DNA from: Clostridia bacterium
Lineage (GTDB): Bacteria > Bacillota > Clostridia > Christensenellales > Aristaeellaceae
Direction of reading: 5' to 3'
Assembly: GCA_900759005.1 (NCBI GenBank)
Contig: CAAEUQ010000178.1
Location: forward strand, 1 to 46,480
DNA: 46,480 nt
Each line of letters begins with the position of its first letter. Within the stretch, counting starts at the first letter, position 1. Under the pieces are notes generated by a model. It was given only the letters and a program-made list of their open reading frames with translations, was not told the origin of the DNA and did not search any database. The position numbers and the translations under genes are program-made. This document shows, one piece after another, positions 24,233 through 31,247 of the stretch.

Positions 24233-25230
24233 GTTTTTATCCTTTCCGCAATCTCCGAAAGGGACAGCTTTTTGAATTCAAACGAGCCGATTTCATCCAC
24301 GCAAACCGCAACCACACCGCCGCCTGTCGCCTTTTTATCGTGTCCCATAAAGGCGATCAGCTTTTCCACCGGAACATCCGCCTTCGTCGGCAGACTGTAT
24401 TTTTCGAGCACCCGGCGGATGCGCGCCCGCGCATTCGGGCTGCACATCGGCAGCATTCCCGCCGCGACGCATTCGCCGTGAAGCCATTCGCCCTCCATTG
24501 CGCTTTCGATCGCATGACCGATCGTGTGCCCGAAATTCAGAACGCGCCGCAAACCCTTCTCCGTCGGATCCTGTTCAACGACGCTTCTCTTAATGCGCAG
24601 CGAACCTTCGATGAACGCGTCCAGATCGTTGCTCAGATGCTTACTTTCCTCGAATTTGCTAAACAGCGCCTGATCGCACGTCGCCGCCATTTTGATGCTC
24701 TCGGCAAGACCCGCGGATACCTGGCGCGCGCTCAGCGTATTCAGCGCATCCGGATCGATCACGACCTTTTTCGGCGGGTAAAACGCGCCGACAACGTTCT
24801 TCACGCCGTCCATATCCACCGCGACCTTTCCGCCGATCGAGGAATCCACTTGCGAAAGCAGCGTGGTCGGGATATTGTAAAAATCAATTCCGCGCATATA
24901 CACCGCCGCGGCAAAGCCTGCCAGATCGCCCATCACGCCGCCGCCGACGGCAATCACGCGGTCGGAACGCGTAAATCCCGCCTCCAGCATTCTGTAAAGC
25001 AGCCAGCGGTGATCCTCAAGGCTCTTGGTCTGTTCGCCCTGCGGCAAGGTGACGACCTCGCTTCCCGGACACGCCGCAGCAGCCGCGCGCGCATATTCGC
25101 CGGGTACGCCGTCGTCGGTCACGATCAGCGCCTTTCCGGTATTCGGCAGGTACTCGCTCAATCGATTCAGCGCGCCGCGCTCAAGCACGATATCGTATTC
25201 GCCCAAGCTGGTTTTAACCGGAAGAATCAT
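24229..25230 (-). CDS. aroB: 3-dehydroquinate synthase
   Basis: NAD- and metal-dependent cyclisation of DAHP to 3-dehydroquinate. The 333 residues contain P-x-G-E-Q-T-K-S-L, G-G-G-V-M-G-D-L-A-G-F (about 98-108), the P-T-T-L-L-S-Q-V-D-S-S-I-G-G-K-V block with the NAD contacts, a His metal ligand in L-N-F-G-H-T-I-G-H-A-I-E and a second in W-L-H-G-E-C-V-A. All are intact. It overlaps pheA by four bases. Confidence 0.95.
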   Translation of the reverse strand: MILPVKTSLGEYDIVLERGALNRLSEYLPNTGKALIVTDDGVPGEYARAAAAACPGSEVVTLPQGEQTKSLEDHRWLLYRMLEAGFTRSDRVIAVGGGVMGDLAGFAAAVYMRGIDFYNIPTTLLSQVDSSIGGKVAVDMDGVKNVVGAFYPPKKVVIDPDALNTLSARQVSAGLAESIKMAATCDQALFSKFEESKHLSNDLDAFIEGSLRIKRSVVEQDPTEKGLRRVLNFGHTIGHAIESAMEGEWLHGECVAAGMLPMCSPNARARIRRVLEKYSLPTKADVPVEKLIAFMGHDKKATGGGVVAVCVDEIGSFEFKKLSLSEIAERIKT

Positions 25231-26324
25231 GCTTTCACCTCGCTATAGGTGCCCACGAGCTTCAGCTTCGCGCACACGGCGGAAAGCTCGCTGAGCATAT
25301 TCTGCCCGCTCTGCGTGTTGATATTTCCCTCGGCTTCCACGAAGAAATAATAGCTCCAGTTCAGATCCTTCATCGGACGGCTGCGGAGATTGCGCATATT
25401 GAAATCGTGCGCGCCGATAATGTTCAGCGGAAGCGCCAGCGCGCCGGCTTCGTTGCGCGTGGTGAACACGAGGATGAAATGATCGCTGCCATCGTTGTTT
25501 TTCGGATCCGGCAGATGCGGCGCGCGGGTGAATACCGCAAAGCGCGTGGTATTCACCTGTGAAGCGTTCACGCCCTGCGCCAGAATATTCAGCCCGAACA
25601 GAGAAGCCGTCTCGTCCGACGCAATCGCCGCAATCGTGGGATCATTCGCTTCGGAAACGTATTTCGCCGCAACCGCGGTATTGGTATACGCGAGCGTTTC
25701 CCAGCCGTGGGCGCGAATGAATTCAGCGCACTGCTCCAGCGCCTGCGGATGGCTCACGACCGTACGAATTTCTTCCATCTTCGCGCCCGGGCACGCGAGG
25801 AGATTGTGCTCGACCTTCAGCTCGATCATGCGATTGACATACAGGCTTCCGGAAAACATCAGATCCATCACCGCGCCGACGTCGCCGGCATAGCTGTTCT
25901 CGATCGGCAGCACCGCGCAATCGTATTCGCCCATTTCCACGGCGCGATAGGCTTTCTTAAAGTCGCCCACGGAAAACAGCTGCGCATTCGGAAACGCACG
26001 CTTGGCGGCGATATGCGCAAACGCGCCCTCCACGCCGCTGTAAACCACCCGCATTCCCTTCGTCAGCCGCGTCTGATAATCGCGGGACGTCTTCATCATA
26101 TCCCTTAAAAAACAGGCGTAGTATTCCTGCAATTCCGGATCGGCGATGCGCTTTAAGCCCTTATCGATCACAGTGCTCTCCCGCGCTGAATCCTGAATCG
26201 GCAGCGCGCGCTCGCGCTTGTATTCGGCGATGCCGCGGCAAACCTTCATGCGCCGTTCAAACAGCTTCGCCATTTCCTGATCGATCGCATCGATTTCATT
26301 TCTCGCGTTTTGCAGAGATTCCAT
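25227..26324 (-). CDS. pheA: Bifunctional chorismate mutase/prephenate dehydratase (P-protein)
   Basis: Converts chorismate to prephenate and prephenate to phenylpyruvate, the phenylalanine branch. 365 residues from ATG 26324, with AAGGAGG ahead of it. Residues 1-90 are an AroQ-type helical chorismate mutase (R-N-E-I-D-A-I-D, R-M-K-V, K-R-E-R). Residues about 95-275 are the dehydratase (E-G-A-F-A-H, P-I-E-N-S-Y-A-G, N-T-T-R-F-A-V with the catalytic Thr-Arg-Phe). The last ~80 residues are an ACT regulatory domain with G-A-H-D-F-N-M-R-N-L-R-S-R-P, close to the usual G-x-x-x-x-x-x-I-E-S-R-P phenylalanine-binding motif, so feedback inhibition by Phe is expected. It is the first structural gene, just past an attenuator. 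Its mutase also serves TyrA. Confidence 0.93.
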   Translation of the reverse strand: MESLQNARNEIDAIDQEMAKLFERRMKVCRGIAEYKRERALPIQDSARESTVIDKGLKRIADPELQEYYACFLRDMMKTSRDYQTRLTKGMRVVYSGVEGAFAHIAAKRAFPNAQLFSVGDFKKAYRAVEMGEYDCAVLPIENSYAGDVGAVMDLMFSGSLYVNRMIELKVEHNLLACPGAKMEEIRTVVSHPQALEQCAEFIRAHGWETLAYTNTAVAAKYVSEANDPTIAAIASDETASLFGLNILAQGVNASQVNTTRFAVFTRAPHLPDPKNNDGSDHFILVFTTRNEAGALALPLNIIGAHDFNMRNLRSRPMKDLNWSYYFFVEAEGNINTQSGQNMLSELSAVCAKLKLVGTYSEVKA

Positions 26325-26353
26325 ACCCGTTTCCTCCTTAAATATTCGCCTTT

Positions 26354-26390
26354 CCAAAATAAAAGCGACTTCCGCAAAGGAAATCGCTTT
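26354..26390 (-). terminator. Attenuator terminator of the aromatic operon
   Basis: AAAGCGA-T-TTCC-TTTGC-GGAA-G-TCGCTTT on the minus strand forms an 11-base-pair hairpin followed by TTTTATTTT, between the leader peptide stop (26,410) and pheA. Its 5' arm and loop contain CCTTTGCG (26,373-26,380). This is exactly complementary to CGCAAAGG in the leader coding region (26,434-26,441), giving an alternative antiterminator pairing. CTTTGCG at 26,521-26,527 can in turn pair with the same leader segment, giving the classic 1:2, 2:3, 3:4 choice. Confidence 0.85.
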
Positions 26391-26409
26391 GAAAGACCTA
26401 CGATTTGTT

Positions 26410-26577
26410 TCACCGCACATTCGCGGCAAGAACCCTTTGCGCGTCCTGATTCATCCCCGTAAAAAAGGAATAAAACCGATAAAAATAGCGATACGCAAAA
26501 TAGCGCATCGCATACAGGAACGCAAAGTTCGCCTTGCAAAGACGTTCCGAGGACATACGGCTGATCTGATTCGTCAT
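26410..26577 (-). CDS. pheL: Phe/Tyr-rich leader peptide of the aro operon
   Basis: A 55-codon reading frame with AGGAGG nine bases before ATG 26577. Residues 18-39 contain seven Phe and six Tyr (F-A-F-L-Y-A-M-R-Y-F-A-Y-R-Y-F-Y-R-F-Y-S... then F-F), an extreme bias directly upstream of an operon that makes Phe and Tyr. Stalling at these codons when charged tRNA-Phe or tRNA-Tyr is scarce would leave leader segment 26,434-26,441 free to form the antiterminator. Fast translation would cover it and let the terminator at 26,354-26,390 form. The peptide itself probably has no function. Ribosome attenuation of this kind is best known in Proteobacteria; Firmicutes more often use T-boxes or TRAP. The symbol is by analogy with the E. 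coli pheA leader. Confidence 0.85.
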   Translation of the reverse strand: MTNQISRMSSERLCKANFAFLYAMRYFAYRYFYRFYSFFTGMNQDAQRVLAANVR

Positions 26578-26610
26578 TTCCGTCGCCCTCCTCCGCTTTA
26601 TGATATTGCT

Positions 26611-26638
26611 ATTATACATCAGATTTTCCGTTTGTCAA
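26611..26638 (-). promoter_or_regulatory. Promoter of the aromatic operon
   Basis: Perfect TTGACA (26,633-26,638) and perfect TATAAT (26,611-26,616) on the minus strand, 16 bases apart. The start point would be near 26,604, about 27 bases before the leader peptide. A strong promoter suits an operon controlled by attenuation. The rest of 26,639-26,876 holds a possible plus-strand TATACT (26,683-26,688) with no clear -35. Confidence 0.85.
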
Positions 26639-26876
26639 TCACATCCTGTGCGATATGTGTTTCTTTTTCCGGAAATGTATGTTATACTGAATGTGTTGAA
26701 ATAAGAACTGTCTTGATCAAGACGGGCTTCAGATTCCTTTCGAAACTCTTCTTTTTTATGAGGCTTCGTACTTCAAACGACAAAAGAACCGTCTGTTTCA
26801 AAGAATGACTTTTCGTTTCACCCCTGCTGTGAGAAGGGAAGCTCTCTTTTTTTACAGGCGTGAAAAGGAACGCACC

Positions 26877-27150
26877 ATGTGCAGAAAAGTTTCTCTTCGA
26901 ACCGAACTCATGCAGGAGAATCTGTCCAAAATGATCCTCTGGACGTCAAACGACCGCGTTTGCCAGTACCTGAACGAGCATCGCCGGATCGCCGCGCACT
27001 TAAAGCAGGTCTATGATTCCCGATTGCCGGTCTTTACGCCGCTGTTCAATCAGAACGGTCGATTTTATATGCTCTGCGCGGGCGGCGATCAGGCGCTCTG
27101 CTTTCTGCGCATGGCGCACGCGCCGAACAACGCGGCGGAAATTGTAAGGC
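26877..27150 (+). pseudogene. N-terminal fragment, probably a GNAT acetyltransferase
   Basis: From ATG 26877, after AAAAGGAA, about 91 residues read like a real protein: M-C-R-K-V-S-L-R-T-E-L, I-L-W-T-S-N-D-R-V-C-Q-Y-L-N-E and F-N-Q-N-G-R-F-Y-M-L-C. The W-T-x-N-D-x-x-V-x-x-Y-L-N-E pattern recalls RimJ/RimL-like GNAT enzymes, but the acetyl-CoA-binding R/Q-x-x-G-x-G/A core, which would come later, is absent. After about 27,150 the frame becomes antisense to a signal peptide on the other strand and runs on to 27,329 without meaning. The C-terminal half has therefore been lost at a junction. The family call is tentative; the truncation is clearer. Confidence 0.45.
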
Positions 27151-27236
27151 GCTTCAACGCAGGGCGCTTCCCACGCGTATGCGGAAGAAGCGATCATCAA
27201 AAGCGCCATCAGGCAGGCAAATACTCGCATCTTCAA
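27150..27236 (-). pseudogene. Signal-peptide stub of a lost secreted protein
   Basis: AAAGGAG lies seven bases before TTG 27236, which opens L-K-M-R-V-F-A-C-L-M-A-L-L-M-I-A-S-S-A-Y-A, a convincing signal peptide, then W-E-A-P-C-V-E-A. Beyond about 27,150 the frame is antisense to the GNAT-like fragment and soon stops at 27,000. Start signals on both converging genes with no 3' halves indicate a deletion that fused them. Confidence 0.5.
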
Positions 27237-27350
27237 ACTTTCAGCTCCTTTGCTTTTCGCCTGTTTAAGAGAATATCAGAGAAAAATGAGAACCCGCACT
27301 GGGAATCTAGAGCATGTTCACGCGCGTAACCAAATTCAGTTTCTCCCGTA

Positions 27351-27379
27351 TTGACAAGCGTCCGCCGCGTGGCTATAAT
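27351..27379 (+). promoter_or_regulatory. Consensus promoter of the phosphodiesterase gene
   Basis: TTGACA (27,351-27,356) and TATAAT (27,374-27,379), both perfect and 17 bases apart. The start point would be near 27,386, about 34 bases before ATG 27420. Confidence 0.9.
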
Positions 27380-27419
27380 CATGATGATTAGACCTATTTT
27401 TTGAACGGGAGAGCGTGCA

Positions 27420-28712
27420 ATGAACAAGCATTTGATCGTCGTCAGCGTCGACGCAATGGTCTATGAGGATCTGGCGCTGCTTAAAACGATGCCGAACGTC
27501 GGCAAACTCATTCGCGAAGGTTCGATCGTCGAGCGCGTAAAGACCATTTATCCAAGCCTCACCCATCCGGTGCACGCGTCGCTGATGTCCGGCTGTCCCG
27601 CGGGCAAAACGGGCGTTCCGAACAACACGCTGTTTCAGCCGGGCGTGAAAAACACGCCGTGGTTCAATCATCTTTCGCAGATGCAGTGCGAAACGATCTT
27701 TCATGCGGCGCATCGCGCCGGACTTTCGACCGCAGCTTGCCGCTGGCCGATGACGGCGGGCGGATTCGATCAGATCGATTATCTCGTTCCCGAAATTATG
27801 GACGAGGACGTTGCGGAAGAGCCGAATCTCGAAAAACTGTATCGCAAAATGTGCACGCCCTGCCTGTTCGGCCCAATCATTTCCAGGCATCTTTCAATCC
27901 TGAACGCGCCGGAGCGCCATCCTTCCTATGAGGAATTCTCAATGCGCTGCGCAGCGGACGTCATTCGGACGTACAAACCAAACCTGCTTCTGACGCATCC
28001 GGGCATGGTCGACCACTGCCGTCATGTCAACGGACTGTTCAACGCCGCCGTCGAAGACGCTTTGAAGATCACCGACCGCTGGATCGGAATGCTGATGGAC
28101 GCGGTGCGCGATGCGGGCATCGAGGAAACGACGAGCTTCGCAATCGTGAGCGACCACGGCCATATGGAATGGGTGCGCGTCGCCGCGCCGAACGTGCTGT
28201 TCCGTCAAAAGGGTCTGATTCAGGTGGACGCGGATGAAAAAATCACCGATTGGCAGCTGCTCTGCGAAGAAAGCGGACTTTCCTGTCAGGTGCATGTCAA
28301 GGATTCCGCGCGCGAGGACGAATTCTATCGCTGGCTGCGCGAGCTTGCCGATACGGGACTGTACGGATTCAACGAAGTGCTGACGCGCGCCGAATGCGAA
28401 TCGCGCTATGGTCTTTCCGGAAGCTTCAGCTTTGCGCTGGAAGGCGACGGCTACACAACGTTCTCGTCCGATTGGACGGGCAAGCTCATCACCCCGATGA
28501 AGGACGTCGGCTGCGGCGCGCATCATTCGAGCCACGGTCATATGCCGGAAAAAGGCCCGCAGCCGCCGATGGTGCTCGCCGGTCCGGCATTCAAAAGCGG
28601 CGTAACCGTTGAACGCGAAAGCATTCTCGACGAAGCGCCCACCTTTGCCGCCGCACTGGGCATTACCCTGCCGCAGGCAGAAGGGCATCCGATCGCAGAA
28701 GTATTGAAATAA
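27420..28712 (+). CDS. Type I phosphodiesterase/nucleotide pyrophosphatase family protein
   Basis: A 430-residue protein of the alkaline-phosphatase superfamily (Phosphodiest, NPP type), which hydrolyses phosphodiester or pyrophosphate bonds with two metal ions. Metal ligand Asp11 is in V-S-V-D-A-M; the nucleophile is Thr48 in Y-P-S-L-T-H-P-V-H-A-S; later ligands are in H-P-G-M-V-D-H-C-R-H, V-S-D-H-G-H-M and G-A-H-H-S-S-H-G-H. There is no signal peptide, so it acts in the cytoplasm. It stands alone behind a consensus promoter and converges on the ushA-like gene. The substrate cannot be read from sequence; nucleotides and phosphoglycerol-type diesters are candidates. Confidence 0.88.
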   Translation: MNKHLIVVSVDAMVYEDLALLKTMPNVGKLIREGSIVERVKTIYPSLTHPVHASLMSGCPAGKTGVPNNTLFQPGVKNTPWFNHLSQMQCETIFHAAHRAGLSTAACRWPMTAGGFDQIDYLVPEIMDEDVAEEPNLEKLYRKMCTPCLFGPIISRHLSILNAPERHPSYEEFSMRCAADVIRTYKPNLLLTHPGMVDHCRHVNGLFNAAVEDALKITDRWIGMLMDAVRDAGIEETTSFAIVSDHGHMEWVRVAAPNVLFRQKGLIQVDADEKITDWQLLCEESGLSCQVHVKDSAREDEFYRWLRELADTGLYGFNEVLTRAECESRYGLSGSFSFALEGDGYTTFSSDWTGKLITPMKDVGCGAHHSSHGHMPEKGPQPPMVLAGPAFKSGVTVERESILDEAPTFAAALGITLPQAEGHPIAEVLK

Positions 28713-28832
28713 CCGCCGAGTGCTTTTCAAAACAATCGCTAAAACTCACACTCTGCTGCTCATGACCAATAACGCCGTCTCCTCAGCTCTGTTTGGGCGT
28801 CCGCCAGCAGTGGTGACTTCTCCAGTAATACA

Positions 28833-28863
28833 AAAAGGGACGGAGATAACCCCCGTCCCTTTT
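28833..28863. terminator. Bidirectional terminator between convergent genes
   Basis: AAAAGGGACGG and CCGTCCCTTTT form an 11-base-pair stem with a nine-base loop, A-rich on one side and T-rich on the other, so it can stop transcription from both the phosphodiesterase and the 5'-nucleotidase genes. Confidence 0.9.
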
Positions 28864-28873
28864 CTGTCTCTAC

Positions 28874-30520
28874 TTAGTCGTGAATCACGATTCTGCCCTG
28901 ACCATAGGGCTCCGCATAGGCTTCGCCGACCACGCCGCCGAGTCCTTCGGTGATGTAGGTGATCAGCACCTGATTGTCCAGCATGGTTTCATCCTGCAGG
29001 ATAGGATCGTTCTGGAACATATTGAAGCCGTCGCCCGCGGATTTGAGCATATAGTTGTGGGATGCGACGGTATACGTCTTCTCCGGATCGACGGGCTCGC
29101 CGTTGATCAGCGCGTTTTCAACGCGGCGCGCGCCGGAAACTTCAACGAACATACCGTTTTCGTCGGTCACAACGCTGGATTCCGTCGCCATATTGACCTC
29201 GAAGGTCATGCCGGAAACGTGCATGAAGCCGCCGTTTTCGTCCGGAAGATTGCGCACGGACATCTCCAGACAATCCAGAATCTGCTGGCCGGTCGCTTCC
29301 ATAACCGTCAGCGCGTTGCCGAACGGATGCACCTTGATGATCTGACCATAGGTGATATCGCCCGCCGGAATCGACGCGCGAATGCCGCCGCCGTTGACAA
29401 ACGCCACGTCCGCGCCGCTGACATAGCGATACGCGTCGGAGCACAGGTCGCCCAGATTCGTCTCCTGAGAGCGGATGATGCGAATCGGCGCGCCTTCGGC
29501 GTCGACTGCGGTGGGATCATTAACGATCAGATCCACATCCGTATGCGCAACCACCTTGTTCAGCGTTTCTTCAAACTGACTCTTGATGCCTTCCAGATAG
29601 GCGGTCGTCTCGTCGTCCTGGAAAATGGATTCGTCATGCAGGCTGGTTTCGAGAACCGCCGCGCCTTCCTTATCCTCCGTAATAGTCAGAACGCCGACGT
29701 TGACGAGCTTCGTGCCGGTCGAGGAAAGCAATACTTCTTCGCCGCCCTTGTTCAGAACCACATCTCCGGCGATCGTCGAATGCGAATGGCCGTCGAGTAC
29801 CACATCGATACCGTCGGTATTCACGATCAGATCGGAGGAAGTCCACGGCCGGCTCGCCGCATCCGTGCCCAGATGCGTAAGCGCCACGACGATTTCCGCG
29901 CCTTCCGCAATCGCCGCGTCCACGTTCTTCTGAACAATCGCATACAGATCCGCGCCGTCGTTTCCGCCGTTGAAGCTATAGATGAAATTGCCGTTTTCAT
30001 CCTGGAAATAGGTGGGCGTGGACTTCACGAACGCTTCCGGCGTATCCACGCCGACGAACGCAACCTTGTAACCGCCAAGCTCGCGAATAACGTAGGGCGT
30101 CAGGATCGCGTTGCCTTCGAGGTCGGTGAAGTTGCAGCAGACGTAATCGTACTTCGCCTTGTCCCTCAGCTCCATAAAGCGATCCATGCCGTAATCGAAT
30201 TCGTGATTGCCGATGGTCGCCACGCTGTAGCCGATCTCATTCATGATGTCGACGATGTATTCGCCGGTGGAGATGGTGCCGATTGCGTCGCCCTGAATGG
30301 CGTCGCCGCTGTCGACCATGATCACGTCATAGCCGGCTTTCTCGTACGCCTTTTTATAGGCGACAAGACCCGAATAGCCGATGTTATCGTCGATTCCGCA
30401 GTGAACGTCGTTGGTGTACAGGATGGCGACCGGCTGGTGCGCGGGCGTCTCCTCGGCAAATGCGAAGCCGCACATCAGCAGCGCAATCGCCATCAAAACG
30501 GAGAGAATCTTGCGAATCAT
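28874..30520 (-). CDS. ushA: Secreted 5'-nucleotidase/UshA-family metallophosphatase
   Basis: Releases phosphate from extracellular nucleotides or related esters. 548 residues from ATG 30520 (GAAAGGTGG nine bases upstream); the longer frame to 30,673 is rejected because it crosses the promoter. Signal peptide 1-23 (cleavage near F-A-F-A-E). The N-terminal metallophosphoesterase domain has N-D-V-H (metal), D-S-G-D-A-I-Q-G-D, G-N-H-E-F-D-Y-G, T-H-L-G and G-H-S-H-S. The C-terminal 5'-nucleotidase domain has N-G-G-G-I-R-A and Y-G-Q-I-I-K-V-H-P-F-G-N, and near the end Y-M-L-K-S-A-G-D-G-F-N-M-F, the substrate-stacking region. There is no LPxTG or membrane anchor, so it is probably released. The symbol is for family likeness. 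Confidence 0.9.
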   Translation of the reverse strand: MIRKILSVLMAIALLMCGFAFAEETPAHQPVAILYTNDVHCGIDDNIGYSGLVAYKKAYEKAGYDVIMVDSGDAIQGDAIGTISTGEYIVDIMNEIGYSVATIGNHEFDYGMDRFMELRDKAKYDYVCCNFTDLEGNAILTPYVIRELGGYKVAFVGVDTPEAFVKSTPTYFQDENGNFIYSFNGGNDGADLYAIVQKNVDAAIAEGAEIVVALTHLGTDAASRPWTSSDLIVNTDGIDVVLDGHSHSTIAGDVVLNKGGEEVLLSSTGTKLVNVGVLTITEDKEGAAVLETSLHDESIFQDDETTAYLEGIKSQFEETLNKVVAHTDVDLIVNDPTAVDAEGAPIRIIRSQETNLGDLCSDAYRYVSGADVAFVNGGGIRASIPAGDITYGQIIKVHPFGNALTVMEATGQQILDCLEMSVRNLPDENGGFMHVSGMTFEVNMATESSVVTDENGMFVEVSGARRVENALINGEPVDPEKTYTVASHNYMLKSAGDGFNMFQNDPILQDETMLDNQVLITYITEGLGGVVGEAYAEPYGQGRIVIHD

Positions 30521-30557
30521 CTGGAATAACCACCTTTCTTTTATTGGATCCGGAATC

Positions 30558-30586
30558 ATTATATAACATTTTCCGCAAACTGGCAA
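30558..30586 (-). promoter_or_regulatory. Promoter of the ushA-like gene
   Basis: TTGCCA (30,581-30,586) and TATAAT (30,558-30,563) are 17 bases apart on the minus strand. In the 30,587-30,810 stretch between this and the rpmE promoter I see only a small TGGCAG/CTGCCA inverted repeat (30,748-30,774). Confidence 0.75.
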
Positions 30587-30810
30587 TATGCGGCACAGAC
30601 TTTTTGTCCGAAATCGGCTCGTTTTAAGTACAAAAAAAGCGTCCTGCATACGCAAAGCGTTCTTCGTAAACACTGTACTTCACGGGTTGCCGTCAGCCAT
30701 TCCCTTCTCGTTACCGTTCGCGCATGTTTGGAAAACGATTGTCACCATGGCAGTCTCATCCACTTTCTCTGCCAACGTGGAATTTCTTTGTAAAATAAAT
30801 GTTCCTCCCC

Positions 30811-30839
30811 TTGTCTTTCGCGTACTTACGTGCTATAAT
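30811..30839 (+). promoter_or_regulatory. Promoter of the rpmE transcript
   Basis: TTGTCT (30,811-30,816) and a perfect TATAAT (30,834-30,839) with a 17-base spacer. The start point near 30,846 leaves a 66-base leader containing a nested hairpin. Confidence 0.8.
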
Positions 30840-30854
30840 AATTGACGTGTGATT

Positions 30855-30894
30855 AATCGGATGCCGTCTCCGCCGGAGGGACGACAGTCCGGTT
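30855..30894 (+). promoter_or_regulatory. Structured rpmE leader, possible L31 autoregulatory RNA
   Basis: AATCGGA (30,855-30,861) pairs with TCCGGTT (30,888-30,894, one G-U); within this, CGTC-TCC-GCC-GGA-GG-GACG forms a second stem. The structure ends just before the GAGGTG ribosome site. Firmicute L31 leaders that bind L31 and repress its translation are a known RNA class; I cannot confirm the match without a covariance search. Confidence 0.5.
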
Positions 30895-30911
30895 AGAGTG
30901 AGGTGAATACC

Positions 30912-31109
30912 ATGAAGGAAAAGATCCATCCGAACTACGGCAAGGCGATCGTTCGCTGCATTTGCGGCGAAACGTTTGAAACGGGTTCCGTGAAGAAGGA
31001 GCTGCGCGTCGATATCTGCTCGAAGTGCCACCCTTTCTACACCGGCAAGCAGAAGCTCGTCGATACGGGCGGACGTGTGGACCGCTTCAAGAAGCGCTAC
31101 GGTATGTAG
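30912..31109 (+). CDS. rpmE: 50S ribosomal protein L31, zinc-binding type
   Basis: A 65-residue ribosomal protein beginning M-K-E-K-I-H-P-N-Y, with C-I-C-G near the start and C-S-K-C-H-P-F-Y-T-G later: four cysteines, the zinc-containing (C+) form. It bridges the ribosomal subunits. ATG 30912 is chosen over the in-frame GTG at 30,903 because GAGGTG overlaps that codon. It is followed by a strong terminator, so most transcripts probably end there. Confidence 0.97.
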   Translation: MKEKIHPNYGKAIVRCICGETFETGSVKKELRVDICSKCHPFYTGKQKLVDTGGRVDRFKKRYGM

Positions 31110-31185
31110 CCTGCATTTCGGCATCGGTCGGGAATTTCTTGACCGATGCCTTTGCTGCTATATCACGCGCGTTAAAAGGCAATCA

Positions 31186-31218
31186 AAGATCGGACGCTTT
31201 TGCGCGCCGGTCTTTTTT
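31186..31218 (+). terminator. Terminator after rpmE
   Basis: AAGATCGG and CCGGTCTT (eight base pairs, one G-U) enclose a short CGC-TTTT-GCG stem and are followed by six T. A second hairpin, GGCATCGGTC/GACCGATGCC (31,120-31,150), lies between it and the rpmE stop. The downstream genes have no obvious promoter of their own, so partial read-through is likely. Confidence 0.8.
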
Positions 31219-31247
31219 ATTATTCAAATCATGAATGGAGAGCGCTC

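Noticed and set aside
26325..26604. T-box riboswitch upstream of pheA
   Set aside because: No T-box core sequence (such as TGGNACCGCG) or specifier-stem pattern is present; the leader peptide and complementary segments explain the region.
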